DNA of 64,000 nucleotides, from the NCBI RefSeq assembly GCF_036320965.1, contig NC_092248.1:26325820-26389819 (forward strand), in the 5' to 3' direction. This DNA comes from Panulirus ornatus. Its lineage: Eukaryota > Arthropoda > Malacostraca > Decapoda > Palinuridae. The translations under genes and the position numbers were made by a program. How positions within the stretch are numbered: position 1 is the first letter of the stretch; each line of letters opens with the position of its first letter. Under the pieces are notes generated by a model that was given only the letters and a program-made list of their open reading frames with translations, had not been told where the DNA came from and searched no databases. Below are positions 18,026 through 30,131 of this stretch, in pieces.

Positions 18026-21000
18026 CTCCCCTATCCCAGGGGATAGGGAAGAAAGAATACTTCCCACGCATTTCCTCACGTGTCGTAAAAGGCGACTAAA
18101 GGGGACGGGAGCGGGGGGCTAGAAACCCTCCCCTCCTTGTATTTTAACTTTCTAAAAAGGGAAAGAGAAGAAGGAGTCATGCGAGGAGTGCTCATCCTCC
18201 TCGAAGGCTCAGATTGGGGTGTCTAAATGTGTGTGGATATAACTAAGATGAGAAAAAAGTAGAGATAGGTAGTATGTTTGAGGAAAGGAACCTGGATGTT
18301 TTGGCTCTGAGTGAAACGAAGCTCATGGGTAAAGGGGGAGAGTGGTTTGGGAATGTCTTGGGAGTAAAGTCAGGGGTTAGTGAGAGGATAAGAGCAAGGG
18401 AAGGAGTAGCACTACTCCTGAAACAAGAGTGGTGGGAGTATGTGTTAGAGTGTAAGAAAGCAAACTCTAGATTGATATGGGTAAAACTGAAAGTTGATAG
18501 AGGGAGATGGGTGATTATTGGTGCATATGCACCTGGGCATGAGAAGAAAGATCATGAGAGGCAAGTGTTTTGGGAGCAGCTGAATTAGTGTGTTAGCAGT
18601 TTTGATGCACGAGACCGGGTTATAGTGATGGGTGATTTGAATGCAAAGATGAGTAATGTGGCAGTTGAGGGAATGATTGGTATACATGGGGTGTTCAGTG
18701 TTGTAAAGTGGAAATGGTGGAGAGCTTGTAGATTTATGTGCTGAAAAAGGACTGATGATTGGGAATACCTGGTTTAAAAAGAGAGATATACATAGATATA
18801 CGTATGTAAGTAGGAGAGATGGCCAGAGAGCGTTATTGGACAACGTGTTAATTGATAGGCGCGCGAAAGAGAGACTTTTGGATGTTGATGTGCTGAGAGG
18901 TGCAACTGGAGGGATGTCTGATCATTATCTTATGGAGGCGAAGGTGAAGATTTGTAGAGGTTTTCAGAAAAGAAAGAATGTTGGGGTGAAGACAGTGGTG
19001 AGAGTAAGTGAGCTTGGGAAGGAGACTTGTGTGAGGATGTACTAGGAGAGACTGAGTACAGAATGGAAAAAGGTGAGAACAAAGGAGGTTAGGGGAGTGG
19101 GGGAGGAATGGGATATTTAGGGAATCAGTGATGGCTTGCGCAAAAGATGCTTGTGGCATGAGAAGCGTGGGAGATGGGCAGGTTAGAAAGGGTAGTGAAT
19201 GGTGGGATGAAGAAGTAAGATTGTTAGTGAAAGAGAAGAGAGAGGCATTTGGACGATTTTTGCAGGGAAATAATGCAAATGAGTGGGAGATGTGTAAAAG
19301 AAAGAGACAGGAGGTTAAGAGATAGGTGCAAGAGGTGAAAAAAAGGGCAAATGAGAGTTGGGCTGAGAGAGTATCATTAAATTTTAGGGAAAATAAGATG
19401 TCTTGGAAGGAGGTAAATAAAGTGCTCAAGACAAGAGAACAAATGGAAACATCGGTGAAGGAGGCTAATGGGGAGGTAATAACAAGTAGTGGTGATGTGA
19501 GAAGATGGAGTGAGTATTTTGAAGGTTTGTTGAATGTGTTAGAGAGTGGCAGATATAGAGTGTTTTGGTCGAAGTGGTGTGCAAAGTGAGAGGGTTAGGG
19601 AGAATGATTTGGTAAACAGGCAAGAGGAAGTAAAAGCTTTGCGGAAGATGGAAGCCGGCAAGGCAGCGGGTTTGGATGGAATTTCAGTGGAATCTTTTAA
19701 AAAAGGGGGTGACTGAGTTGCTGACTGGTTGGTAAGGATATTTAATGTTTGTATGACTCATGGTGAGGTGCCTGAGGATTGGCGGAATGCATGCATAGTG
19801 CCATTGTACAAAGACAAAAAGGATAAAGGTGAGTGCTCAAATTATAGAGATATAAGTTTGTTGAATATTCCTCGGAAATTATATGGGAGGGTATTGATTG
19901 AGAGGGTGAAAGCATGTAAAGAGCATCAGATTGGGGAAGAGCATTGTGGTTTCAAAAGTGGTAGAGGATGCGTGGATCATGTGTTTGCTTTGAAGAATGT
20001 GTGTGAGAAATACTTAGAAAAGCAAATGGATTTGTATGTGGCATTTATGGACCTGGAGAAGGCATATGATAGAGTCGATAGCGATGCTCTGTGGAAGGTA
20101 TTAAGAATATATGGTATGGGAGACAAGTTGCTAGAAGCAGTGAAAAGTTTTTATCGAGGATGTAAGGCATGTGTACGAGTACGAAGAGAGGAAAGTGATT
20201 GGTTCTCAGCGAAAGTCGGTTTGCAGCAGGGGTGCGTGATGTCTCCATGGATGTTTGCCTTTTTATGGATGAGGTTGTTAGGGAGGTGAATGCAAGAGTT
20301 TTGGAGAGCGGAGTAAGTATGCAGTCTGTTGTGGATGAGAGGGCTTGGGAAGTGAGTCAGTTGTTGTTCGCTGATGATACAGCTCTGGTGGCTGATTCTG
20401 GTGAGAAACTGCAGAAGCTGGTGACTGAGTTTGGTAAAGTGTGTGAAAGAAGAAAGCTGACAGTAAATGGGAATGAGATCAAGGTTATTAGGTACAGTAA
20501 GGTTGAGGGACAAGTCAACTAGGAGGTAAGTTTGAGTAGAGAGAAACTGGAGGAAGTGAAGTGTTTTAGATATCTGGGAGTGGATCTGGCAGCGGATGGA
20601 ACCATGGAAGCGGAAGTGAGTCACAGGGTGGGTGAGGGGGGAGAAAGTGTTGAAAAATGTGTGGAGGGCGAGAACACTATCTCGGAAAGCAAAAATGGGT
20701 ATGTTTCAAGGAATAGTGGTTCCAACAATGTTATATGGTTGCAAGGCGTGGGCTACAGATAGAGTTGTGCGGAGGAGGATGGATGTGTTGGAAATGAGAT
20801 GTTTGAGGATGATATGTGCTGTGAGGTGGTTTGATCGAGTGAGTAACAAATGGGTAAGAGAGATGTGTGGTAATAAAAAGAGTGTGGTTGAGAGAGCAGA
20901 AGAGGGTGTTTTGAAATGGTTTTGTCACATGGAGAGAATGAGTGAGGAAAGATTGATAAAGAGGATATATGTGTCAGAGGTAGAAGGAACGAGGAGAAGT

Positions 21001-21566
21001 GGGAGACCAAATTGGAGGTGGAAGAATGGAGTGAAAAAGATTTTGAGTGATCGGGGCCTGAACGTGCAGGAGGGTGAAAGGCGTGCAAGGAATATTGGAA
21101 CGATGTGGTATACCGGGGTCGACGTGCTGTCAATGGATTGAACCAGGGCATGTGAAGTGTCTGGGGTAAGCCATGGAAAGTTTTGTGGGGCCTGGATGTG
21201 GAAAGGGAGCTGTGGTTTCGGTGCATTATACATGATAGCTAGGGACTGAGTGTGAACGAATGTGGCCTTTGTTGTCTTTTCCTAGCGCTATCTCGCGCGC
21301 ATGCGTGGGGAAGGGGTTGTCATGTCATGTGTGGCGGGATGGCGACAGGAATGAATAAAAGCAGCAAGTATGAATTATGTACATGCTTATATATGTATAT
21401 GTCTGTGTATGTATATTTATGTATAAGTTGAAATGTATAGGTAAGTATATGTGCGTGTGTGGACGTGTATGTGTATACATGTGTATGTGGGTGGGTTGGG
21501 CCATTATTTTGTCTGTTTCCTTGCGCTACGTCGCTAACGCGGGAGACAGCGACAAAGTATAATAAA
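18024..21566 (+). mobile_element. RTE-like LINE copy F, full length but decayed, long-3'UTR form
   Basis: The 5' terminus is 'cctatcccaggggatagg' (about 18030). The 5' UTR, endonuclease (LDVLALSETKL, IIGAYAPGHEKKD, MGDLNAK) and RT (YRDISLLNIPRKLYGR, FMDLEKAYDRVDSDALW, LLFADDTALVA) are all present. The 3' UTR is the long form, ending 'gacaaagtataataaa' at about 21566. Decay is heavier than in the other large copies. Stops include TAG at 18262-18264 and 18586-18588, TAG at 19043-19045, TGA near 19715 and TAG near 20519. Frameshifts lie near 18708, 19115, 20255 and 20640. Copy J is inserted directly in its tail. Confidence 0.9.
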
Positions 21567-21567
21567 G

Positions 21568-22260
21568 AAGGGGAGGGGGCGAAAATTCTGGGAGCCTTGA
21601 AGAATGTGTGGAAGTCGAGAACATTATCTCGGAAAGCAAAAACGGGTATGTTTCAAGGAATAGTGGTTCCAACAATGTTGTATGGTTGCGAGGCGTGGGC
21701 TGTGGATAGAGTTGTGCGCAGGAGGATGGATGTGCTGGAAATGAGATGTTTGAGGATGATATGTGCTGTGAGGTGGTTTGATCGAGTAAGTAACGTAAGG
21801 GTAAGAGAGATGTGTGGAAATAAAAAGAGCGTGGTTGAGAGAGCAGAAGAGGGTGTTTTGAAATGGTTTGGGCACATGGAGAGAATGAGTGAGGAAAGAT
21901 TGACCAAGAGGATATATGTGTCGGAGGTGGAGGGAACGAGGAGAAGAGGGAGACCAAATTGGAGGTGGAAAGATGGAGTGAAAAAGATTTTGTGTGATCG
22001 GGGCCTGAACATGCAGGAGGGTGAAAGGAGGGCAAGGAATAGAGTGAATTGGAGCGATGTGGTATACCGGGGTTGACGTGCTGTCAGTGGATTGAATCAA
22101 AGCATGTGAAGCGTCTGGGGTAAACCATGGAAAGCTGTGTAGGTATGTATATTTGCGTGTGCGGACGTACGTATATACATGTGTATGGCGGTGGGTTGGG
22201 CCATTTCTTTCGTCTGTTTCCTTGCGCTACCTCGCAAACGCGGGAGACAGCGATAAATAA
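21568..22260 (+). mobile_element. RTE-like LINE copy J, 5'-truncated, short-3'UTR form, joined to tail of F
   Basis: It begins at 'EGAKILGALKNVWKSRTLSR' right after the last bases of copy F. The frame stays open to the normal stop at 22074-22076 (VVYRG). The short 3' UTR and the terminal module follow, ending in an A-rich run and a short TA run by 22283. The coding part is close to copies C, D and H. Because it sits in the tail of F, it arrived after F. Confidence 0.88.
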
Positions 22261-22271
22261 AAAAAAAAAGA

Positions 22272-22640
22272 AAATATATATATTCCTATGAGTCCACAGG
22301 GAAATGAAACACGATAAGTTCCCAAGTGCATTTTCGTGTAATAGTCACATCATCAGGGGAGATACAAGAAAGAAGTATAACAGTCAGTTGATATACAACG
22401 AAAAGACGTAGCTAGGACGCCATTTGTTAAGCAAGTGACTATCCGAATGTACGTCGGGTGCGTTCAGTCTGGCAACAAGCGTATCATAAACTTCTTGTGT
22501 GGACAAGAAGGGAAACTGTTTACAAATTTTATCAACATTAAAGCTATCCAATTTGTATAGACCTTCACTAATATAGCAAAAATTATAGCATTTCGTTTTG
22601 TTGAATGTTCTCATTTCCATCTCGAAATGTGTTATCAACT
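22272..22640 (-). mobile_element. Penelope-like element terminal fragment (tentative)
   Basis: On the minus strand the sequence reads 'cttgtatctcccctgatgat', then 'attacacgaaaatgcacttg', and ends 'ccctgtggactcataggaat' before TA. I recognise this as resembling termini of Penelope-like elements in decapod sequences, from memory. Upstream on the same strand is an open frame (22384-22638) including KLDSFNVDKICKQFPF and FLSTQEVYDTLVARLN that does not look random; its function is unknown. CTGATGA (22350-22356) and GAAA (22332-22335) could belong to a hammerhead core, as known in this element class. Confidence 0.5.
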
Positions 22641-22916
22641 ATATATCACCACAGTTGTTGTCTCAATATCACTCACTATTCTGATATCCTTATGGTTGTC
22701 AGGAAGCAATAAAGTACTAGTAGTTCCACTGCATCAGCACAATCATAGCTTCCTTCATGGCGATCATTATTCTCTAACCCGTTATCGGGTGTGTTCAGAA
22801 CAAAACAACTGACTGTTTTTATCTGGTTTTCGCCGCAAGTCGAAGTTGATATCAAATGTGATGGTGTTAAACACTGGTCAACGACGTGGTTCTTTTTCGC
22901 CTGGGCACTCAGACGA

Positions 22917-22976
22917 GACATGTCCCTAACTCCCCACCAGGGATGATACATGTCCCTAACTCCCCACCAGGGATGA
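22917..22976. repeat. 30-bp direct duplication
   Basis: 'acatgtccctaactcccc' plus 'accagggatga' occurs twice in tandem, almost identical. Confidence 0.9.
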
Positions 22977-23029
22977 GATGATTACTCCACACAGCAGTAC
23001 GCAACGAAAGAAGCAGAGATCAATGTGGT

Positions 23030-23765
23030 TCGGAGAGTAAGGAGGTATACAGAAGATGGAAGGGGACTGAAGACCAGAAGAATGGGAATTTATGAAGGTA
23101 AGATGGCTGGTACAATGGCCCAGGAAAGAGATGGAGGATCTTACAATGAAAGGAATGGGAGAGGATGAAGAGAGTTCTCAATCAAAAGCCTCAATACTGT
23201 AATTAGAAAGGAACGAACAGCTCTCTTTGAAGCACGAAGACGAGTTCAGATAAGCACAAGTAGAAACATTTTTCATGACAGTGAAATGTTTAGAGTAAAA
23301 CATGTATATAGAGAACGTGATAAGATCAGCAGATTACAAGACGTAATTGTTAGACTAAGGCGTTTTGCCCTATCTTGAGATACTAATCATATGAGCTGTA
23401 AAGTTTGTGGCCAAAGAATTGGACACAAACTAGAACACTGTGTCTTAAGATGTGCAATAACAGAGCCATTTAGGGACAGATCTAAACAAACCCTGCAAGA
23501 AATGTCACAAGACCTTACTGCTCATAATATGATAACTGAAATTTTAAGTCTGTATCCACTTTTTGCATCTAGTCGATAGAACATACTATATGAAATATGT
23601 AATGTATGTAATGAAATATTTACAATGAATCAACTTTGTAACAACCTTTGTAATATCAATCAACCACTGGGGGCTGACCAAGACCCTTTGTTACTTCTGT
23701 AATCCTTCTGCGCTACCGCTCGCAGAATCAACATGAGACAATATATTTGCCGGGGTTACCGGCAC
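23030..23765 (+). mobile_element. 3' end of a second, unidentified non-LTR retrotransposon
   Basis: A decayed frame includes MSCKVCGQRIGHKLEHCVLR (from 23391) and then ITEPFRDRSKQTLQEMSQDL before a stop at 23577-23579. The C-x2-C...H...C pattern followed by an 'EPFRD' block resembles the zinc-knuckle C-terminus of some non-LTR retrotransposon ORF2 proteins. Upstream (23160-23380) is K/R/E-rich broken coding sequence. Downstream is untranslated sequence ending near the (GA)n tract. The clade is not assigned. Confidence 0.5.

Positions 23766-23768
<3 letters not shown>

Positions 23769-23849
<81 letters not shown>
23769..23849. repeat. (GA)n microsatellite
   Basis: About 40 uninterrupted GA units, some 670 bp upstream of the proposed signal-peptide exon. 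Confidence 0.97.
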
Positions 23850-23850
<1 letters not shown>

Positions 23851-24518
23851 GTGATGGAAGTATGAAAACATCAACTTACGCCTTTTAGTCACAGTGCTTT
23901 TTTTTTCGTCTTTCCACAGGGCATTTACTGGTTAGCCTCACAGTGGTAATTGCAAAAATTTATAAACAAAATGAAATAAGACGAAAAGTTCCACGAGTCA
24001 AAAGATAGTGCAGTAAATACCCGACATCGCTGGTACTGTGCACAATAAGAGTGTGTAGACTACCACGTACGTAATATGTGTGGGAGACGGCTACCGCAAC
24101 CGAGACAAGACTGTAAACTTTGCCTACAGTTAAAGTAATTCCGCTGAAAATCAGCGTTAGTAAACTAATCTGGTGGGTAGATTTGGTGCTTATCACCGTT
24201 CTGTGTTAATAAACTGAGGTGAATAGATAACTTTGATAACTTGGGTAATGAGCCGGTGAGAAACGCTTGTTCATACACGAACATTTGGACTCGGTGAACT
24301 GCGAATTGAGAGTGACACCTGTATGTAATTACGTTCTCTGAAACACACATTACAAGTTCCGAATAAAAATCACTTTCAGTGCCAGATCCTCAGAACGTAA
24401 ATACAGCGAGAAACTGGATGAATTACCTTCACGTCACACCTGCCGAGAGAAGTACATACCTAAGTGTTTGAACTGCTCAACACGCGCACCCAGGCTGTCA
24501 ACACCCAGCTACTACAAC

Positions 24519-24633
24519 ATGGCACCTCGGAGCCCCAGGTCTGGAGTTGCTCTAGGTGTGTGTGGAGGTATAATGAAGCTATTATTCCTCACACTAGCAG
24601 CTTCCACCTGGACACACACCACATACGCTGAGG
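24519..24633 (+). CDS. dpr-like gene, exon 1: start codon and signal peptide
   Basis: The ATG at 24519 in a good context (acaacATGg) opens 38 codons ending with one extra base at a consensus donor (gtaagt at 24634-24639), giving phase 1. The peptide starts MAPRSPRSG and has a second Met at residue 19. The core LLFLTLAASTW is a convincing signal-peptide hydrophobic region, with likely cleavage after TYA (residues 35-37). No acceptor is needed if this is the first coding exon. Spliced to the exon at 49260, or directly to 59986, the frame is kept. A secreted or membrane Ig protein would need such an exon upstream, which is the main reason to link it. The distance (about 24.6 kb to the next exon) and lack of transcript data keep this a prediction. 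Confidence 0.6.
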
Positions 24634-24639
24634 GTAAGT

Positions 24640-25150
24640 AAGCAAGTTGTTGGAATTAGAGCATAGTTGTTGTTCATTGTGATATGCTAATGCATATATT
24701 TCTCAATGTTTTCTTGTCTCATAAGGTAGAATTAATCTTTATTATAGGTTTTGACTAATTTTCATTACGAAACGAGGATTTAGCTTTATTTCCTTTTGTT
24801 TCGCTGTTATCTTCAAGAGGGATTAGTTAACATATATGAAATCTCCATAGAATTGGAGTCAGTTTATATAAATTTGGTACCTTTACACATGAAGTTTACG
24901 TAAATACATGCATGCTTCCGTAGCTGTTTCTTTTCTTATTTCAAGTGAATAGTTTCACTTACCTAAAGGAAGACGAAGTAATTCTTACGACTCTCCAAAA
25001 ACTGAGTACGTCATCATATTACAACATACGGGTTCACACATTTGGAAATATTGATATGTATATGTAGTGCGTAGTTTCGTCACTGTAGCTCAGTTTCTGA
25101 ATAACATTTGAGAGCTAATTTCTGCGTCTCCATCTTCCAACGCTAGTTTT
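24640..25150. other. Intron sequence, nothing recognised
   Basis: AT-rich sequence following the donor of exon 1; no repeat or coding signal seen. Confidence 0.5.
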
Positions 25151-25153
25151 AGG

Positions 25154-25364
25154 CTATATATAAACAGCATCACTATCTCCTACTTCAGCGAGGTAGCGCC
25201 TGGAAAAGACAAAAAAATAAAACCACATTGGTTCACACTCAGTCTCTAGCTGTCATATGAAATGCACCGATACCACACCTCCCTATCCACATCCAGGCTT
25301 CACAGACCTTTCCATGGTTTACCCCTGGCGTTTCACATGCCCTGGCTCAATACACTGACAACAA
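25154..25364 (-). mobile_element. Old RTE-like LINE 3'-UTR fragment L
   Basis: The minus strand shows 'aagggatgtgg..'-type long-form UTR sequence: the 'ccatggaaaggtctgtgaag' block, the 'gagactgagtgtgaacc' block and 'gtcttttccaggcgctacct'. It then ends in a diverged terminal module before TA-like sequence. It terminates at the module that is internal (proximal) in copies E and F. Confidence 0.75.
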
Positions 25365-25963
25365 CAACATTAGAGACTATATAACAGTTTTTGGCAAAAC
25401 ATAAACATTCTCAAGTAACGGTAAGACTCGCACCAGTCTCGGAAAAATATTTTCCTGTAACTATTATTCGAATTCCCATCTCATTAGCATAAGATAATGA
25501 TATTTTCGAATGTGTTTGACGCATAGATAATCATATAAGAGATAAGATATGTAATTGTTAACGATTATTTTCCGTCGTAAAGTCTCATGGCGAAGGTCGC
25601 CTTTGCAACGATCCAGTCATTCATCGCATAGTCATACCAGTTAGCCAATCATCGTCGTCCTGCGTTGCATTACTACCACCTTCTAGAATACGACGATGCG
25701 AAGCTTCGTCACCTTTGCAAAGTCAGCATCCGGTCGTCTGGTTCTTGAATACTGGCCAGAGTTACATACTTGATGACCCGGAGTATTACTGCGTTACCAT
25801 AAGTAGTTAATGTTGAACTGATGAACATTCTGACAATGGTTGCGTTTCATTGATATATTAGTTGACACCCTTAACCATGGGATGACTATTTGCTTGCTTA
25901 GTTGTACACTTGTTCATGGATTGTGTATGACATTCACAGTATTAGATATTGGACAGTCTTTGA

Positions 25964-26393
25964 TCTGTACGAGCACTGGTTGTTACATTGTCTGTACGAG
26001 CACTGGTTGTTACATTATCTGTACGACCTCTGGTTGTTACATTATCTGTACGAGTACTGGTTGTTACATTGTCTGTACGAGTACTGGTTGTTACATTATC
26101 TGTACGAGCACTGGTTGTTACATTATCTGTACGAGCACTGGTTGTTACATTATCTGTACGAGTACTGGTTGTTACATTATCTGTACGAGCACTGGTTGTT
26201 ACATTATCTGTACGAGTACTGGTTGTTACATTATCTGTACGACCTCTGGTTGTTACATTATCTGTACGAGTACTGGTTGTTACATTATCTGTACGAGCAC
26301 TGGTTGTTACATTATCTGTACGAGCACTGGTTGTTACATTATCTGTACGACCACTGGTTGTTACATTATCTGTACGACCACTGGTTGTTACAT
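25964..26393. repeat. 27-bp minisatellite, about 16 units
   Basis: The unit is 'tctgtacgagcactggttgt' + 'tacatta'. Units differ mainly at 'gagcact', 'gagtact', 'gacctct' and 'gaccact'. Because 27 is a multiple of 3, several frames stay open (e.g. repeats of CTSTGCYII); these are not genes. Confidence 0.97.
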
Positions 26394-26399
26394 ATTGAT

Positions 26400-27340
26400 T
26401 GTTGTGACGGAAGCCGGTCAGGTGATCGCCTCTTTGACCTCAAGGAATTTGTTAGTAAGTTCGTGTGGTCAGCTGGGTCACAACTCCAAGTGTTAGGCGA
26501 CCTTAGACCATTGTTTACACTGAGACGACAACGATTTCGACATAGAGCACATATATTACCGATACATATGTGTGTGTGTGTGTATGTGAGTGTGTGTGTT
26601 TATGGCTATCTATATGTGTGTGTGTCTATTCTAACTTTACCGGTGATTTCTACATGTGAATATGAAAAGAAAGACTAGAAACTCCAAGCAAGGCTATGAA
26701 TGGTTGCTGAGCTTTAATGAAGGAACCTAGTCATTCGGTGGTTTATTTTCTTTTTTATTTCAATGTACTGGTTTCGTTAACTGTGGATTCACTTGGAGGG
26801 ATGATGACCCTATGTTCTCTTGAGTAACTGTGAAACACGACTACAAGTTCCCTTACTATTTATCCAATATATCTGGGAGGTTGATTTGTATACAATCTGT
26901 CTAGTGTCGCATGGTTTAGAGATTCAAGATACTTTAGTATATCTTATGTGCTATTGTTTGCCTTGGTCACGTCGTGGTACCTATGGTTTCCTGTGGCTCA
27001 CTTCACCAGTTGTAGCGTCCAAAATAATTGACTCTTATCTCGACCTTTTCTAGTTTCTGATAAATTATCTAGTACGGCCTTAACCAGCCTTACTAGATAA
27101 TTTATCAGATATGGCGGAGTTTGTTTGGTTCGGTCTTACTCTTCTTCCGAGGCGTCTCGATCATTCTCAAGGAGTCTGTTGCTGATTCTGGTCAAGTCGT
27201 GCATTCTGGCGAACCAAATATAGCGTGTCTAAACTCCCACCCATACCAGATCATCTGCACGGGAGCAATAGCTTTTCTAGGGAATTTAGTAGCCAGATTA
27301 ACTTTAAGTTCAGTTTGCGCTTTTGCCTTCCGTATATAAT
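26400..27340. other. Intron sequence with a TG-rich patch and a hairpin
   Basis: It contains a TG-rich run at 26570-26625 and the perfect inverted repeat listed at 27056-27109; otherwise no gene is recognised. Confidence 0.5.
27056..27109. repeat. Perfect 19-bp inverted repeat with 16-bp loop
   Basis: Arm 1 is 'tctgataaattatctagta' (27056-27074). Arm 2 (27091-27109) is its exact reverse complement. The loop is 'cggccttaaccagcct'. Confidence 0.95.
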
Positions 27341-27470
27341 CCACAAGTAGCCTGAGTTCGAATCCTGCTGTTGTGTGGTATTGTACGTACAGAGTTACTG
27401 TATATCCACAGGTAGCATGAGTTCGAATCCTGCTGTTGTGTGGTATTGTACGTACAGAGTTACTGTATAT
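27341..27470. repeat. 65-bp tandem duplication with tRNA-like B-box
   Basis: Two near-identical 65-bp units (27341-27405 and 27406-27470) each contain 'gagttcgaatcctgctg'. The 'gttcgaatcc' part matches the pol III B-box/T-arm consensus. No complete tRNA cloverleaf or A-box is evident. Confidence 0.85.
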
Positions 27471-28524
27471 CTAGTCTATAATCACCGCTTGCTGGGGACT
27501 GTTCGCTAGAAAGTCAGGTCAGTCTTCGGCAGCAGATCCTCAAATGTATCGTATCCAAATTACTAGAACGGATGAGGTTCAAAATATTCCCTTTAGCTTT
27601 CACGGATATGAGGCTGTCTGCATACTACTTGTATACGTTTCTTGTGTTTTTATAACCTACAGATTTCTTCATTTCATATGACTATATAACACCCAGTTTC
27701 ATAATACATCCCATCATTCAAACACGGTCGTTTTCTCCCAGCATGATTTTTGTACCGTCTAACACTTAAATATACCTTCGTTTATCCAAACATCATAAAG
27801 CTTTTTTGACATTAACGAAAAATCATTGTAACGAAAATATAAAGGCTATAGCCTAACAATTTAATATGCAAGTATATTATGCTCTCAGAATTGGTAATGA
27901 CTGTTCACGTAACCAAATGACCACAGTTCTCTCCTAGTTGACGTCGCAGAAACATGCGAGACAAGACCCCTAGGCTCTTGAGGGATGTATGAGAGCCAAT
28001 ACATCACTGAGGTATGACTCACATGTGTGTAGGAGATGGACTGTCCAGGACCATCACACACACACAACCACACAACACTAACTGCCTGAGCTCTGGATTA
28101 TCTTAAACAAATTATTCAGTTATGTAAATTTCTATGAGACTTTTTTTTTCCTGAATGAGATTCTAAGACCATGAACTTAGCAAGTTAAACCTCACTATCC
28201 ATTTATTATCTCAACGCACACCTCCTACAGTTTACCAGACTGCCACCGCCGGCACTCGTGTAGCATTGGGCGACCTTCCCTGATAGATAAGTCAGACCTT
28301 GGACGACCAGACTGCGGTGTGTTGGTAGGATCACAGCAATTCAACTAGATAGAGCTTCAGCAGTTTGCTTCTGAAGGAGAATAGTGTGGGACAGGAGTGT
28401 TAATGAGGCCACTACGGTGCCTTGAATAATAGCCAACGGAAGGTGAGGTAAGACTGTGGAGAGGAAGACAGAAATAGAAATGCAGGCTAAACAAGAGACG
28501 AAGATAGGCGATATGAAATGTTAG

Positions 28525-28529
<5 letters not shown>
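27471..28529. other. Intron sequence, nothing recognised
   Basis: Mostly unique sequence without a convincing open frame or repeat, running up to a (GA)n tract. Confidence 0.5.

Positions 28530-28604
<75 letters not shown>
28530..28604. repeat. (GA)n microsatellite
   Basis: About 37 uninterrupted GA units. Confidence 0.97.
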
Positions 28605-28605
<1 letters not shown>

Positions 28606-29099
28606 AAATGATCTTTTTTTTCGTCCTCAGAAGTGGTGTGGCTCAAGTGAGTCGGACTAGTTCAAGCAGCTGTTGGATACAAAGACAACAGGAACCGGAG
28701 TTGACCATATTGTGCCACGCAGAAATCACTCCTCATGCTTTATTTTTTCGTAAGGTAAAGTTCCACACTGTCAAAGATCAGCTGAAATGGTGGCAAACCG
28801 TTGTTTATCATCTGAATCACGAAGGCGTTTGATTTTCTGTAATATTTTCTTTCTAAAACACAAATGCTCTCACTGTTCTAACTTCCCCCAGCACATATTT
28901 CCTGTTTGATATGCTGCTCACCCGCTCCCTCTGTCAAAACTTTATCACCCAACTGTTTCAAATATTTGCTCATCAAACTACCACATATCTTTCTTACAAC
29001 ATGTTTTAGCGGTTCTTAACAGCTTTTACTTCCCGAAATGAGGACGTCATCTCGTCTATTGTGCTGGTATTTATGGTCACAGTTCTCGTATTTTAGGCA

Positions 29100-29790
29100 A
29101 ATGTCCCATACCTCAGTCAGCTCTTCTCCTGACACTCACAACTCACATTCTCATTTACTCTCTCATAAACCTTTTTATTACCTCCACACTCACAGTCACG
29201 AGCTCCTCTCCTCACTTTATTCACGCTCAGTCACAGTCTCCTCACTCATATAATGACCCTCACACTCTCATGCTCCTTACCTACAGTCTCACGCTCCTCA
29301 TACTCAGCCTCACGCTCCTCACGACCGTCCTCAAGCTTCTCAGTCTCAAGCTTAGGCCTAGTACGTCACGGTCTAACACATCTCACTTACGGTCAAACCA
29401 ATCTCATATTTGGTCTCATGTTCCTCAGTTACAGCCTTAAGCATCTCACACTCAACAACCTCTTGCTCCTCACACACTGCCTTTCTCTCCTCACACTCTC
29501 AGGGTTCGCCACACACTTGATCTCTGGCTTCTGATACAAGGTATTATGCTTCTTACGCTCAGTCTTATGCACCTCATACTGTCTCATGTTCCTCACACTT
29601 TCTCACACTCCTCACACTCAGTCTCATGATCCTAATCCATAATTTCACACTCCTCACAGTATCTCATGTTTCTTATATTCAATTCATCTTCATACTCAGT
29701 TCCATGTTTCTGACGCAAGCGCTTCACTCAGTTTCATGCTCATGACACACAGTTTCACACTGTCATACTCAGTTGATTACATCAAAAGAA
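29100..29790. repeat. Degenerate 'cctcacactcagtctcatg' repeat
   Basis: Words such as 'tcctcacactcagtctcat' recur about every 20-35 bp with many changes, consistent with a decayed minisatellite. The preceding 28605-29099 is unique sequence with no gene recognised. Confidence 0.7.
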
Positions 29791-29866
29791 TCTTACCATT
29801 ATCTTGAGGAGTCAAGTAATTCTAAATAATACCATATCTGTCACATATCTGAATCACATTATGCAG

Positions 29867-30131
29867 ATAATTGTGGATGCTGAACATAATTGTGGATGCT
29901 GAACATAATTGTGGGTGCTGAACATAATTGTGGTTGCTGAACATAATTGTGGATGCTGAACATAATTGTGGATGCTGAACATAATTGTGGATGCTGAACA
30001 TAATTGTGGATGCTGAACATAATTGTGGATGCTGAACATAATTGTGGATGCTGAACATAATTGTGGATGCTGAACATAATTGTGGATGCTGAACATAATT
30101 GTGGGTGCTGAACATAATTGTGGATGCTGAA
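29867..30131. repeat. 19-bp minisatellite, about 14 units
   Basis: Unit 'ataattgtggatgctgaac', nearly identical throughout, with single 'ggg' or 'ggt' variants. The period is not a multiple of 3, so frames rotate every three units. Confidence 0.97.

Noticed and set aside
27345..27380. Complete tRNA gene
   Set aside because: Only the T-arm/B-box part is seen; no acceptor stem or anticodon arm could be assembled.
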